NCBI GenBank assembly: GCA_038210655.1 | Contig: JBBQWM010000024.1 | Location: 28,679-92,678 of the forward strand | DNA length: 64,000 nucleotides | From: 54-19 sp038210655 | GTDB lineage: Bacteria; Chloroflexota; Chloroflexia; Chloroheliales; Chloroheliaceae | Direction: 5' to 3' | Shown here: in pieces, positions 33,893-43,305 of the stretch | Layout of the letters: each line of letters opens with the position of its first letter | Position numbering within the stretch: position 1 is the stretch's first letter | Made by a program: the position numbers and the translations under genes | Notes under the pieces: model-generated | Database searches by the model: none | The model's input: only the letters and a program-made list of their open reading frames with translations | Told to the model about the DNA's origin: nothing

Positions 33893-34409
33893 TTCTTCCC
33901 CTTTTAACTTTTCACACAAAAAACCTGTGGATCACATATTAGAGTACTCTCAATTACAAGTCTGAGAATATTATAAACATATTTTGGAGTAAGTTTGATG
34001 AAGAATGAAGGCTAAAACAACTCACTATACCAAAAGACCTTATGATAGAAGTTGACTATCAAATATTTTGACGGTGGTTTTTTGGAAAAGTCACCCAATA
34101 TCCATAGATTATAACACTTAGATCGGTTTTGACAAATAAAAGACCACTTGGGCTGAGCGTCAGAATTTTGCATGAATTCAAACAGTACTATCATAAGAGT
34201 ATGAAAACCTCGCGCCAGACCACTCAAAAAATATATTCAGAAAATTCCCGCAGAAAATTTTTCTAATATATAACCACCTCCTCGGTTTTGGGTATGGTAC
34301 AACCTAGCTAGTTTGCAAAAATGACGCACGCCCGACCAGTTGCACCAACCCATGATATAATTGGGATCGCCCGTATTAAGACGGTGTGAAATAGAACTAA
34401 AGCGAGAAG
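33893..34409. other. Intergenic region upstream of polysaccharide cluster
   Basis: 517 bp between divergent genes, AT rich, with no gene. It contains copy 2 of the conserved intergenic element (34196-34333), which ends 76 bp before the first glycosyltransferase. Confidence 0.6.
34196..34333. repeat. Conserved 138-bp intergenic element, copy 2
   Basis: The same order of blocks as 18941-19074: AGAGTATGAAAACC, the AT hairpin ending TTCTAATATATA, then GGTACAACCTAGCTAGTTTG and TGACGC. The stem is kept despite substitutions in both arms, which suggests that the folded form matters. Confidence 0.6.
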
Positions 34410-35300
34410 ATGACAAATTCCCTTGAAGTAGCCTCGGTTCGGGTCGCGGCGATTATCCCGACCCACGACCGGCTGAGCGATTTGCTGGAATGTTTGAAAA
34501 CGGTCTGCGATCAGGCCGGGATTACGGTACAGCCGATAGTAGTCAACGACGGGTCGCCGCCCGGAACGGTCGAGCAATTGCGCCAGGCTTACCCCCAAAT
34601 CGAGATTATCGAAGGGGACGGTAATTTGTGGTGGGCGGCTGCGCTCAATCTAGGTATCCAGGCGGGCTTGAAGGCCGGATACGATTATTTACTTTTGCTA
34701 AACGACGATAACACGCTTGGCTCTAACGCTGTCCGTACTTTACTGGATTACGCCGAGGCTCATACCAATACGATAGTTGGTTCGTTGGTGCTGATCCGGG
34801 GGGTAAGTCAGGTTAGCGATGTAGGGGTTACGGTCGGCTGGTGGCGGGCCGGGCCATATCTAAAAGATTTCCGCAAGGAATACCGAGGGCAGTATAAGGA
34901 ACCACTTCCGGCGGACGCACTGGGTGGGCAGGGCGTTTTGGTACCGAGAGCAGTCTTTGAAAAGATTGGGATTTTGAACAGCCAGGATTTCCCGCAGTAC
35001 TTTGGTGATACCGATTTTTATTTGCGGGCGCGGGCCGCCGGATTTTCGGTGATAGTCCAGCCAGCCAGTATCGTTTGGAACCGACCGCCTAATCGGGCAA
35101 AGGCAGTCCGCCCGGCTAATCTGCGCGAAGCTTTCGACCGGCTGGTAAAACTGTATAGCTGGGTCGGCTCACCTTATAACATCAGGCCGAACCTGAAGTT
35201 TTTGGTGCGCCACTGTCCTTTTTATATGTTGCCGGTAGCGCTTACTTATCGGTTTGCCAGCAGCGTGCGGTACTTTTATCTAAAGAATCTAAGCGGCTGA
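34410..35300 (+). CDS. GT2 family glycosyltransferase
   Basis: 296 residues. GT-A fold with VAAIIPTHDR (12-21), VVNDGSPPG (about 44-52), and the metal-binding NDD (98-100) in LLLLNDDNTLG. DADFY-like GDTDFYLRARAAGF marks the acceptor region. It resembles rhamnosyl- and similar surface-polysaccharide transferases. First gene of a plus-strand cluster; its stop overlaps the next start by one base, so the two are translationally coupled. The sugar specificity is unknown. Confidence 0.88.
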   Translation: MTNSLEVASVRVAAIIPTHDRLSDLLECLKTVCDQAGITVQPIVVNDGSPPGTVEQLRQAYPQIEIIEGDGNLWWAAALNLGIQAGLKAGYDYLLLLNDDNTLGSNAVRTLLDYAEAHTNTIVGSLVLIRGVSQVSDVGVTVGWWRAGPYLKDFRKEYRGQYKEPLPADALGGQGVLVPRAVFEKIGILNSQDFPQYFGDTDFYLRARAAGFSVIVQPASIVWNRPPNRAKAVRPANLREAFDRLVKLYSWVGSPYNIRPNLKFLVRHCPFYMLPVALTYRFASSVRYFYLKNLSG

Positions 35301-36325
35301 TGTATAATTTTTGTACTTACTTTGACCAAAATTATCTGGTGCGCGGTCTGACGCTCTACCACTCGCTAAAGGCTCAGACCGACTCGTTTGTACTATGGAC
35401 GCTCTGTCTGGACGATTTTACTTATCGGCTGCTCAAAAAGCTAAACCTGCCGCACCTGCGCCCGGTGGCTCTGGCGGAACTAGAAGTCAGCGACCCCGCT
35501 TTGTTCCAGGCAAAAGCAAGTCGTAGCCGGGTGGAATATTATTTTACCTGCTCCCCGGTCTGGCCGCTTTATCTTTTGAACCATTTTCCCGAAATCGACC
35601 TGATTACCTACCTGGATGCCGACCTCTATTTCTATTCCGACCCAGCCCCGATTTTTGAAGAGCTAGGCCAAAATTCTATACTTATCATCGCGCACCGCTT
35701 TCCCGCACAGTTGCGTTACATGGAAAGTCATGGTATTTACAATGTGGGGTTGGTCAGCTTTCGGAACGACCGGGCAGGTCGGCAAGCTTTGGAATGGTGG
35801 CGCGAACGCTGTCTGGAATGGTGTTTCGACCGGGCCGAGGACGGCAAGTATGGAGACCAGAAATATCTGGACGACTGGCCTAGCCGGTTTCAAGCGGTCG
35901 TAGCGCTTCAGTACAAGGGGGCGAACCTGGCTCCCTGGAATTGGCTAAATTACAAAATTTCGGTTGTGGACGACGCGGCTGTAATAGACGGTCAGCCGTT
36001 GATCTTCTACCATTTTCACAACCTGAAGCTGTTTAATGATTGGCTGTTCGACCCTGGCGTGATAGACTATGGGCCGATGCCTCTGACGCTGCGGCGCTGG
36101 CTCTACCAGCCCTATCTGCTGGCCCTCAAGCAGACCGCCGCCGAGATAAAAGCCTTGACCGGCGAAAAGGTTAGCCCCGGCTCGACCAGTTTGCGTTACA
36201 ATGCTATTCGACGGCTGGTCAAGCGACTGCTTCAGCGCCAGTTGATGCTTTCGGTAAATTGGCGGCGCTGGCCCAAATCCAAAACTATGAAAGTAAGACC
36301 TGATGAACGAGCCGAACAACCCTGA
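35300..36325 (+). CDS. GT-A type glycosyltransferase (GT8-like)
   Basis: 341 residues. Begins YNFCTYFDQNYLVRGLTLYHSL, a stepwise-processing GT-A start, with the metal-binding DAD (106-108) in YLDADLYFYSD. Then come YNVGLVSFRNDRAGRQALEWW and a C-terminal HFHNLK. The layout is that of glycogenin/GT8-like enzymes fused to nothing else. Overlaps the previous gene by one base and the next (wzm) by 23, so it is central to the same operon and probably adds one residue of the exported glycan. Confidence 0.78.
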   Translation: MYNFCTYFDQNYLVRGLTLYHSLKAQTDSFVLWTLCLDDFTYRLLKKLNLPHLRPVALAELEVSDPALFQAKASRSRVEYYFTCSPVWPLYLLNHFPEIDLITYLDADLYFYSDPAPIFEELGQNSILIIAHRFPAQLRYMESHGIYNVGLVSFRNDRAGRQALEWWRERCLEWCFDRAEDGKYGDQKYLDDWPSRFQAVVALQYKGANLAPWNWLNYKISVVDDAAVIDGQPLIFYHFHNLKLFNDWLFDPGVIDYGPMPLTLRRWLYQPYLLALKQTAAEIKALTGEKVSPGSTSLRYNAIRRLVKRLLQRQLMLSVNWRRWPKSKTMKVRPDERAEQP

Positions 36326-37163
36326 GCTTAGGCTCGACCCACATCTACCGATAACCTATATCCGACCGACCAAAGGCTGGGCCGCGCTCAATCTGGGCGA
36401 TTTGTGGCGCTACCGAGAACTGCTCTTGATATTGGCCCAACGTGACGTAAAACTGCGCTACAAACAGACCGTTCTAGGTGTGATTTGGGTCATCTTGCAA
36501 CCACTTTTAGCCGCCTTTATTTTCGCGGTGATTTTCGGTCGCTTCGCCAATTTGCCAAGCGACGGATTTCCCTATCTGCTCTTTACTTATGCCGGTTTGT
36601 TGGTCTGGAATTATTTTTCGGAGTCGGTCGGGCGGGCCGGGCCGAGCTTGCTCGATCAATCCCGTTTGATTACCAAAGTTTATTTCCCCCGCCTGTTGAT
36701 CCCGCTTTCAAGTACGGTAGGAGTGCTGGTTGATCTAACGGTGGCTTTAGTAGTAATCCTGGGGATGCTGTTCTTTTTTGCGGTTGCCCCAACCTGGCAA
36801 TTGCTGACCCTACCACTCTGGTTGTTGCTGGTGACAGTTGTAGCAGCCGGGGTCGGGCTGTGGCTTTCGGCCCTGAGCGTCTATTATCGAGACTTTATTT
36901 TTGCCGTGCCGTTCGTGCTACAGGTCGGGTTGTACGCTTCGCCAGTGGTTTATTCCGCCAGTTTAGTGCCGGAAAAGCTGCGCGGGCTGTATGCGCTCAA
37001 TCCGCTGGTGGGTGCTATCGAGGGAGTACGCTGGGCCGTGCTGGGTCGGAGCATCATCACCTGGGAGATGACGGCAGTTTCAGCCGGTATAGCGCTCTTG
37101 ACCTTTCTGAGCGGCCTATTTTTCTTCCGGCGGGTGGAACGCACCTTCGCCGACGTGATTTAG
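36303..37163 (+). CDS. wzm: ABC-2 polysaccharide export permease (Wzm type)
   Basis: 286 residues with six predicted membrane helices. The cytoplasmic start contains YRELLLILAQRDVKLRYKQTVLGVIWVILQP (split: LAQRDVKLRYKQ, LGVIWVILQP), the signature of O-antigen and teichoic-acid exporters. It is the membrane half of a Wzm/Wzt exporter that moves a finished lipid-linked polysaccharide across the membrane. The ATPase gene follows after two bases. Confidence 0.92.
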   Translation: MNEPNNPELRLDPHLPITYIRPTKGWAALNLGDLWRYRELLLILAQRDVKLRYKQTVLGVIWVILQPLLAAFIFAVIFGRFANLPSDGFPYLLFTYAGLLVWNYFSESVGRAGPSLLDQSRLITKVYFPRLLIPLSSTVGVLVDLTVALVVILGMLFFFAVAPTWQLLTLPLWLLLVTVVAAGVGLWLSALSVYYRDFIFAVPFVLQVGLYASPVVYSASLVPEKLRGLYALNPLVGAIEGVRWAVLGRSIITWEMTAVSAGIALLTFLSGLFFFRRVERTFADVI

Positions 37164-37165
37164 CC

Positions 37166-38437
37166 ATGAGTTATAGCGTTATTCAAGCCGAAAACCTGGG
37201 CAAGAGCTACAAGCTGGTACGCCAGATACAACCGGGCAAAGGTTACAAAACCCTTCAAGAGGACTTGCGGTCGGCATTGCGCTGGCCCCTGGCCCGCTTG
37301 CGTGGGGAAGCCAACCATAAAAAAGAGACCTTTTGGGCCTTGAAGGATGTTTCTTTCGAGGTCAAACAGGGCGAAGTGCTGGGCATCATCGGGCGCAACG
37401 GGGCCGGAAAATCAACCCTGCTCAAGTTGCTGGCCCGCATAACCGAGCCAAGCGCAGGGCAGGCCCGGTTGGTCGGGCGGGTCGGCTCGTTGTTGGAAGT
37501 CGGAACCGGCTTTCATCCTGAACTGACCGGACGTGAAAACATCTATCTCAACGGTGCGATTTTGGGTATGTCGCGTCAGGAAATCCGGCGCAAGTTTGAC
37601 GAAATCGTCGATTTCGCCGAGGTTGAGCAATTTCTGGATACACCAGTCAAACGCTACAGCAGTGGCATGTATGTTCGGTTGGCTTTTGCAGTGGCGGCCC
37701 ATCTGGAGCCGGAAATCTTGATCGTAGACGAAGTATTGGCGGTGGGCGACTCGCGCTTTCAGGAGAAATGTCTGGGCAAGATGAGCAGCGTAGCCCACGA
37801 AGGGCGCACCATCCTGTTCGTCAGCCACAGCATGGCGGCGGTTCAGCAGTTGTGCAGCACCGGGATCGTCCTTGACCGGGGTCGGGTCGTCTTTAACGGC
37901 CCAGTCGAACAAGCTATCGCCAAATACACCGAACGTAACACCGGCCTAGTACAAGGCATCGATCTTGCCGACCGCCCCGACCGCAAAGGCAGTCAGGCCC
38001 TCCGCTTTACCAGCGTCAGCCTCCACGACGAGCAGGATCGACCGATAGAACGAGTTTTGTCTGGTCAGGATTTACGGCTTCGTTTTTATTATGACTCGGA
38101 CAAGGCTTATGACAAGGCCCTGGTCAATTTAGCTTTTAATATTTATTCTCCACAAGGGGTTTTACTCACTAATCTAAATACAAAAGATGTTGCCCAAAGT
38201 TATTTGCCGATAGGTCGCAAGGGTTATTTCGAGTGCCAGTGGCCCCGGTTTAATCTGCGCTCAGGAGTATATACCTGCACTTTGTTTTGCGAGCTTAACG
38301 GCTCGATTGTAGATTGGATACAATCGGCTTTTCAGCTTCATGTAGAAGATGGCGATTTCTTCAATACCGGTTCATTGGTAGAGCGCGTACAGGGTGACGT
38401 GTTGGTTGCTTACGATTGGTATAGCCGAATAGGGTGA
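37166..38437 (+). CDS. wzt: ABC polysaccharide export ATPase with C-terminal domain (Wzt type)
   Basis: 423 residues from ATG 37166, two bases after wzm; a longer frame upstream is only an overlap with wzm. Walker A GRNGAGKS (76-83), signature YSSGM (164-168), Walker B ILIVDEV (184-190) and switch His in VSHSM (219-223). Residues about 275-410 form a beta-sandwich like the Wzt carbohydrate-binding domain, which in other systems recognises a terminal modification of the glycan before export. Here two methyltransferases follow, which could make such a cap (inference). Confidence 0.92.
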   Translation: MSYSVIQAENLGKSYKLVRQIQPGKGYKTLQEDLRSALRWPLARLRGEANHKKETFWALKDVSFEVKQGEVLGIIGRNGAGKSTLLKLLARITEPSAGQARLVGRVGSLLEVGTGFHPELTGRENIYLNGAILGMSRQEIRRKFDEIVDFAEVEQFLDTPVKRYSSGMYVRLAFAVAAHLEPEILIVDEVLAVGDSRFQEKCLGKMSSVAHEGRTILFVSHSMAAVQQLCSTGIVLDRGRVVFNGPVEQAIAKYTERNTGLVQGIDLADRPDRKGSQALRFTSVSLHDEQDRPIERVLSGQDLRLRFYYDSDKAYDKALVNLAFNIYSPQGVLLTNLNTKDVAQSYLPIGRKGYFECQWPRFNLRSGVYTCTLFCELNGSIVDWIQSAFQLHVEDGDFFNTGSLVERVQGDVLVAYDWYSRIG

Positions 38438-38456
38438 AAAGTAAAATGTTGAGCAT

Positions 38457-39191
38457 ATGGTGAATAAAATAATTTCGATTTTGCGCTCCTGGCCTGGAAT
38501 ATTACGCTTTGGGTTCTCAATTCTAAGGGAAACCTCTCAGCGCAAATATATTCTCAGATGGTTAGAGTCTATGCGAAAAGATTACCTGCTAGAAAAACCA
38601 TCGCCCTGGATTAGCTTTGAGGCACTCGATTTTGTTCAGGGCTATTTAAAAGAGCGGCGCGATTTACGAATCTTCGAATATGGTAGCGGTGGATCTACTT
38701 TGTTCTGGCTTAACTTGGAAATAGATAATTGTGTTTCAATAGAACATGATCCCGACTGGTTTGATGTAATACGTAAGCGGGCAACCATTTACCAGAACAA
38801 AGCTTTAGACTATCGACTGGTTTTGCCGGAGCTAATAGCAGGTAATCTTGATGCTAACGATCCAGCTAATCCTGAGTTTTACCTCTCAACTGCCCCGATC
38901 TTTGCCAACCATAGTTTCTATCGTTATGCAACCCAAATAGACGAATTCCCAGATGCCTATTTTGACCTGATCCTGGTCGATGGACGGTCGCGACCCGCCT
39001 GTCTTGTACACAGTGTACCAAAAGTTAAGCCCGGTGGTATAATAATCCTGGATAACGCTGATCGCGACTATTATACTGCTCAAACTGCTATCTATTTAGA
39101 AAATTTCGAACACAAAATTTTTAACGGAGTAGCACCTACCCTCAGAGTAAAACTGAGGACAGATGTTTATATTAAAAAGTCAAAAGAATAA
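38457..39191 (+). CDS. SAM-dependent methyltransferase-like protein
   Basis: 244 residues, Rossmann class I pattern: IFEYGSGGSTLFWL (motif I, about 73-86), VSIEHDPDWFD (Asp/His acidic end), then DLILVDGRSRPA and VKPGGIIILDNAD. It resembles FkbM-type and related cluster methyltransferases. Lower GC than the upstream genes suggests a different origin. It lies 19 bp after wzt on the same strand, so it probably modifies the exported glycan or its precursor. Confidence 0.7.
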   Translation: MVNKIISILRSWPGILRFGFSILRETSQRKYILRWLESMRKDYLLEKPSPWISFEALDFVQGYLKERRDLRIFEYGSGGSTLFWLNLEIDNCVSIEHDPDWFDVIRKRATIYQNKALDYRLVLPELIAGNLDANDPANPEFYLSTAPIFANHSFYRYATQIDEFPDAYFDLILVDGRSRPACLVHSVPKVKPGGIIILDNADRDYYTAQTAIYLENFEHKIFNGVAPTLRVKLRTDVYIKKSKE

Positions 39192-39498
39192 CACTACCTT
39201 TATACTTTGAGTTCAGAAATGTCGGTTTGCGGATAAGCTACACTATCTACTAGAACTTATGCTATTGGGGCAAATTGTAAATTGTTCTTGCATTACAAGA
39301 CAAAGAAACCTATAATCTAGCGAGTGTGCTAATCTCTTTTAACATCTGCAACTTTTTAAGCTTTTTGTTGGCTGACTTAAATTCTAAAGACAAGACCAAG
39401 TTTATGAAGAAAACTGGACTTTTTTAAGTTCGTCTCGTTGAATAACCACTCTCAAGGTAATAAGTCGTAGTTGGAACAGTTTAGTAAAAGAGGGATGT
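39192..39498. other. AT-rich intergenic gap
   Basis: 307 bp without gene or clear hairpin. I see no promoter that I can defend. It is markedly more AT rich than the flanking cluster. Confidence 0.5.
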
Positions 39499-40188
39499 AT
39501 GTCTGTGAATGTTTTTACAAAGATAGTTAACAAAATACAATACTTGGCTAATACTTCACGAGGTTCTTACGCACTAGGCCAACTTGATCTAAAGCTAAAA
39601 CCTTATCTCAATTTTACAGACGGTTTTTTTATTGAGGTTGGTGCGAATGATGGTGTGACTCAAAGTAATACCTTTTATTTTGAAAAAAACCAGGGCTGGA
39701 AAGGACTTTTGATCGAACCTGTACCCGAACTAGCAGCTAAATGTAAGCTTAATAGACCAAAATGTATTGTAGAAAATTGCGCTTTAGTATCTTTTGATTA
39801 TAACGAGCCTACTGTTGCGATGCGTTATTCTAATCTTATGTCACTTGTTAAAGGTGCAATGAAATCTCAGCAAGAAGAAGACCAGCATATTAAAATAGGA
39901 AGTGAAATTCAAAACATTACCAGTTACGAGCTTACTGTACCGGCCCGTACTCTTAGTTCCATTCTGGATCAACATTCTATATCCAAAATAGATTTTTTAT
40001 CGCTAGATGTAGAAGGATTTGAGCTTCAAGTGTTAAAGGGTATTGATTATAATAAACACAAGCCCAATTGGATATTAGTTGAAGCACGTTACAAAGAAGA
40101 AATAGACTCGTATTTAAAGGCTTTCTACAATCCAGTTGCACAATTATCTCATCATGATGTTTTATATAAGTCTAAACTTCCTCAATAA
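39499..40188 (+). CDS. FkbM family methyltransferase
   Basis: 229 residues. FkbM pattern: FIEVGANDGVTQSNTFYFE (motif I, EVGANDG), GLLIEPVPELAAKC, IDFLSLDVEGFELQVLKG, and WILVEARY near the end. These enzymes O-methylate sugars or hydroxy acids. AT-rich codon use (many AAA, TTA, ATA) unlike the glycosyltransferases upstream. A likely source of the methyl cap read by Wzt, if the exporter works as in known systems. Confidence 0.85.
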   Translation: MSVNVFTKIVNKIQYLANTSRGSYALGQLDLKLKPYLNFTDGFFIEVGANDGVTQSNTFYFEKNQGWKGLLIEPVPELAAKCKLNRPKCIVENCALVSFDYNEPTVAMRYSNLMSLVKGAMKSQQEEDQHIKIGSEIQNITSYELTVPARTLSSILDQHSISKIDFLSLDVEGFELQVLKGIDYNKHKPNWILVEARYKEEIDSYLKAFYNPVAQLSHHDVLYKSKLPQ

Positions 40189-40404
40189 CCACTTGTAAAA
40201 AATCTTTTAATATTGTATAGTATTAATGTTAGTTAGCATATTGTTATAAATTCGCTTTCTCTACTTAATCTTCTTTATGGATTAGAAAGCTTATTTTTGT
40301 GCTTTTCCAGGTACTCCAATTTTCTCCGGCTACTTTATAGCTTTTTACAGATTAACAAATAGAAGAAAGTTGCTACAACACACAAGATAAAGAGCCATAC
40401 GATC

Positions 40405-41622
40405 ATGAGCGGAAGTTTCCAGCAAGACGAACTTTCTCAGTTACGTGCGATGTTTGTTCAACAACAGGCTGAATTAGCTGCCTTACACAAAAAAATAGGC
40501 CAGCTAGAGACAGCCCAGGTAAAGGCTGAACGCCCCCAGGCTGCAACCAGCGAGGTGAGCCGCCGTCGCATGCTCAAGAGATTGGGAGCAGCGGCCAGCG
40601 GAGTGGCAATGCTGGGCGTAGCTAGTACGGCAGGAGTTCAGGCTGCAACCAGTGACAATCTGATAATAGGCCAATCCAACCAACCAACCAACCCTGCCGA
40701 TACAACCTCTTTGAGCAATCCCTCTAGCACCGTACTTAGTCCAAGCCTCTTTCGGGTAGACAACGGAACCGGTAGCCCACCGCTTCTTTCGCCCCCGCCT
40801 GACCGCCCTACTGCTGTTGTTAAAGCCGGGGTAGTTGGAACTATTACCGGAGCTAATGGCGGTCAAACCGATACTTCTATTTTTAAGGTAGGTGTCTTTG
40901 GTGTAAACGACCAATTTGGGGCTGGAGTATACGGCTTTTCTACCAATGGTGATGGTGTGCTAGGATGGAGCATTGGTGGGCAGCAATATGGAGTACATGG
41001 AGATAGCGTAAACTATATTGGCGGCGGGTTTTCAGGTGGTATCGCCCCCTTGTTTCTCGACCCTTCTAACAGTCCAAATGCTCCTACTGTTAACACCCAT
41101 CGAACTGGGGAGCTTTATGTAGACTCGAATGGTGCCATTTTTTATTGTGTTGCCCCTGGCACTCCTGGTACCTGGCGCAAATTGGCTGGTAAGATCGTAG
41201 TAGGTCCTGAAAATTACTTTTCGGTAGGCACTCTGCACCTCTTACCAACTATTGACCGCTTTGGCGATAGCCGGGCTGGTACTCTGCGTGGAACCCCCAC
41301 CACTGGCCCTTACACCACCGGGAATTCGGCGGTTTTTAGTCTGATTGGTATAGCCGGTGAGGGCGGTCGTACTATACCTGATAAAACTGTAGCAGTGGTG
41401 GGGAATATAACGGTACTGGGTAATAGTGGGAACGGAAATGTTAAAGTTTTGCCGGGCGATGCTGCTACGAATTTAGGAACACCAACCGTCTACTATAATG
41501 GTGGGCTTAAAACTGCCAACGCTTTCCATTGTTTGCTAGATGCTACTGGACACATTAAAATTGTGGTCTCCGGTGGCGGAAGTGTGGATGTATTAATCGA
41601 TATAGCAGGTTATTATCTGTAG
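40405..41622 (+). CDS. Tat-exported repetitive protein
   Basis: 405 residues. A short coiled coil (8-40) precedes a twin-arginine signal: SRRRMLKRLGAAASGVAMLG with cleavage near GVQAATS (about 80). The middle has YGVHGDSVN- and GVYGFSTNGDGVLG-like Gly-rich repeats, and the end a beta domain finishing in VDVLIDIAGYYL. A cytoplasmic coiled coil before a Tat signal is odd. Similar proteins are found in Chloroflexota and actinobacteria, where they are thought to be surface or phage-tail-like. The position after a polysaccharide cluster suggests a cell-surface role. Confidence 0.65.
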   Translation: MSGSFQQDELSQLRAMFVQQQAELAALHKKIGQLETAQVKAERPQAATSEVSRRRMLKRLGAAASGVAMLGVASTAGVQAATSDNLIIGQSNQPTNPADTTSLSNPSSTVLSPSLFRVDNGTGSPPLLSPPPDRPTAVVKAGVVGTITGANGGQTDTSIFKVGVFGVNDQFGAGVYGFSTNGDGVLGWSIGGQQYGVHGDSVNYIGGGFSGGIAPLFLDPSNSPNAPTVNTHRTGELYVDSNGAIFYCVAPGTPGTWRKLAGKIVVGPENYFSVGTLHLLPTIDRFGDSRAGTLRGTPTTGPYTTGNSAVFSLIGIAGEGGRTIPDKTVAVVGNITVLGNSGNGNVKVLPGDAATNLGTPTVYYNGGLKTANAFHCLLDATGHIKIVVSGGGSVDVLIDIAGYYL

Positions 41623-41632
41623 TTTTTGAAAT

Positions 41633-41672
41633 AAAAAGGGTCTGGACTCTTTCGAGAGTCCAGACCCTTTTT
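41633..41672. terminator. Bidirectional terminator
   Basis: AAAAAGGGTCTGGACTCT, loop TTCG, AGAGTCCAGACCCTTTTT. A perfect 18-bp stem with a stable UUCG loop and A/T tails on both sides, between two convergent genes (stops at 41622 and 41681). It would end transcription from both directions. Confidence 0.95.
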
Positions 41673-41680
41673 GTAATAGC

Positions 41681-42487
41681 TTAAATCTTTTTGAAGCGGA
41701 CTTCCAGCACCCCGTTACGATACTGTTGAGCGAAGGAGTTCGGCTCAACCGGGGCGGGCAGTAAGCATTCTTTGGTATAAGATTGGCCTTCTGTATCGGT
41801 CGCGGTTAGGGTAGCAATATCATGGTCGAGCCAGACCCGGATCGAGTTTGCTACCAGACCGGGATGTTCCGCCACCAGCACAACCTCACCCGACGATGGC
41901 TCATCAAAGACATCAAGTTGCAATTCCCGTTTGGGCGTAGTGGCCTCGGCGACTTCGGCAGGCGATTCGCTCGCAACGGCGGCCTGGTTATAACCAGGCT
42001 TGGAGGTCGCATCTTCCGCCACATATTGCTCAGGCCGGATCGAAGTTGAAGACTGGCTTTGCCGCTCGATCAAGGTTCGCAAGCGATTGCCCTGTTCACG
42101 CAAAACCTCCCAATATTGGCGTAAGGTCGTCTCAAGGTTCGTCCGAAAGGGTGAAGCTTGTAGCCGGGCGATTTGCACCCGCAAAGTTTCCTCGATCCCG
42201 CTCTGTTTGAGGCGGGTTACTACACCCTCGGCAAAACTGGATTGGATTAGCTGACCATCGCTACCCTGGCGTGGAGCAGTCCCTCGCTCGATTTCTTCCA
42301 TTATCGCCAACGCTTTGTTTACATCCTGCAAAGTCTGCTTGACCTCGTTAAGCAGAATCGAAGCCAGGATCGAACCAAGCGAAAGCAAGGTGGCAGGTCG
42401 GGCGGGCGGCAAGTCATCATACAAATCAGCCTGTTCCAATTCAGGTTCTTCCACCACAATCTTCTCCGCCTTCATCTGATTATCCAA
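41681..42487 (-). CDS. Hsp20/alpha-crystallin-like protein with long N-terminus
   Basis: 268 residues. The last 90 residues match an alpha-crystallin-like sandwich: LQLDVFDEPSSGEVVLVAEHPGL, ATLTATDTEGQSYTKECLLPAPV and RNGVLEVRFKK (with the IXI-like strand replaced by VRFKK). The first 170 residues are helical with a hydrophobic segment (about 34-46) and contain no known motif. Similar C-terminal domains occur in gas-vesicle GvpH-like proteins, but no gvp gene is near. A stress or chaperone role is plausible. Confidence 0.6.
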   Translation of the reverse strand: MDNQMKAEKIVVEEPELEQADLYDDLPPARPATLLSLGSILASILLNEVKQTLQDVNKALAIMEEIERGTAPRQGSDGQLIQSSFAEGVVTRLKQSGIEETLRVQIARLQASPFRTNLETTLRQYWEVLREQGNRLRTLIERQSQSSTSIRPEQYVAEDATSKPGYNQAAVASESPAEVAEATTPKRELQLDVFDEPSSGEVVLVAEHPGLVANSIRVWLDHDIATLTATDTEGQSYTKECLLPAPVEPNSFAQQYRNGVLEVRFKKI

Positions 42488-42633
42488 GTCCGTCCCTCCA
42501 TTTTAACAACCGGCCAACCTCAACCCCGGCCAAAATGTCCGTCGCAGGTAGTTCCCGCTTTTGTCAACCGTTCCCTAAATTCTCTACGCAAAACGAGCCG
42601 ATTTGTTTTGCTTTTGGGTCGCGGATTTAGCAA

Positions 42634-43305
42634 TTAACAACCAATATGAGCGGCCTGAGCAATCCGAACCAGTTCGGGTGAAGCGGTTGGTACGCCCAGC
42701 AGTTCAAAGCGGGCGGGTTGATCTTCTTTGGGCGGAACATAAGCTGTATCAGCTATTTTGGTAAACCCGGCCCGCAATATCGACCGAGCCGAAGTAAGAT
42801 TACCCGGTTCGGTGCCGATCCAGGCTCGTTCCAGATGTTGGGTTGCCAGGTCGGAGAGGATAAAGCGCAATAAGGCCGGATAATAACCCCTACCACGATA
42901 TTCAGGTACAGTAGCAAAATCGTACAGATAAGCATTGGAAGGTGGCGGCTCGAAAGCACAACCGGTCGTGCCAAGTGGCTCGGCACTGAGGGCGACCCAA
43001 CCATAAGTTACAATTATACCGCCCGGTAATTCCCCGATGTAAGCTTCCCGACCTGCCACAAGCCGGCGGGCCGCATCGTGCGGTTCGTAAATTCCAGCTT
43101 TTTCCATTGCGGATTGGATTGCACTAGCCTCTTCCGAGTGTATCTGACGGAAGATTAACTGCTCTTTGGTCAACTGTTCCGGCCACTCGGAAGGGAGAGC
43201 TGCTAACTCAAAAACGGAGAGCGTTCCATAATGCGCCGATTGGGGTTGGGAGTGCGGCTGATTTGAAGAAGACTGCACAGTCCGCACTTTCTCCTCTATA
43301 TTCAT
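42634..43305 (-). CDS. GNAT acetyltransferase
   Basis: 223 residues. The GNAT core sits in the middle: AYIGELPGGIIVTYGWVALS, then YLYDFATVPEYRGRGYYPALLRFIL. Motif A with R/QxxGxG/A is EYRGRGYYP (about 135-143). The end ERAWIGTEPGN...SARSILRAGFTKI completes motif B. The acceptor is unknown. Confidence 0.82.
   Translation of the reverse strand: MNIEEKVRTVQSSSNQPHSQPQSAHYGTLSVFELAALPSEWPEQLTKEQLIFRQIHSEEASAIQSAMEKAGIYEPHDAARRLVAGREAYIGELPGGIIVTYGWVALSAEPLGTTGCAFEPPPSNAYLYDFATVPEYRGRGYYPALLRFILSDLATQHLERAWIGTEPGNLTSARSILRAGFTKIADTAYVPPKEDQPARFELLGVPTASPELVRIAQAAHIGC

Noticed and set aside
36860..37165. Long open frame that would extend wzt upstream to 36860
   Set aside because: It overlaps wzm in another frame; the ATG at 37166 starts directly with the ABC motif region and is spaced two bases from the wzm stop.
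41681..42487. Gas vesicle protein because of GvpH-like C-terminus
   Set aside because: No gvp gene nearby and the N-terminal half does not match; Hsp20-like is the safer call.
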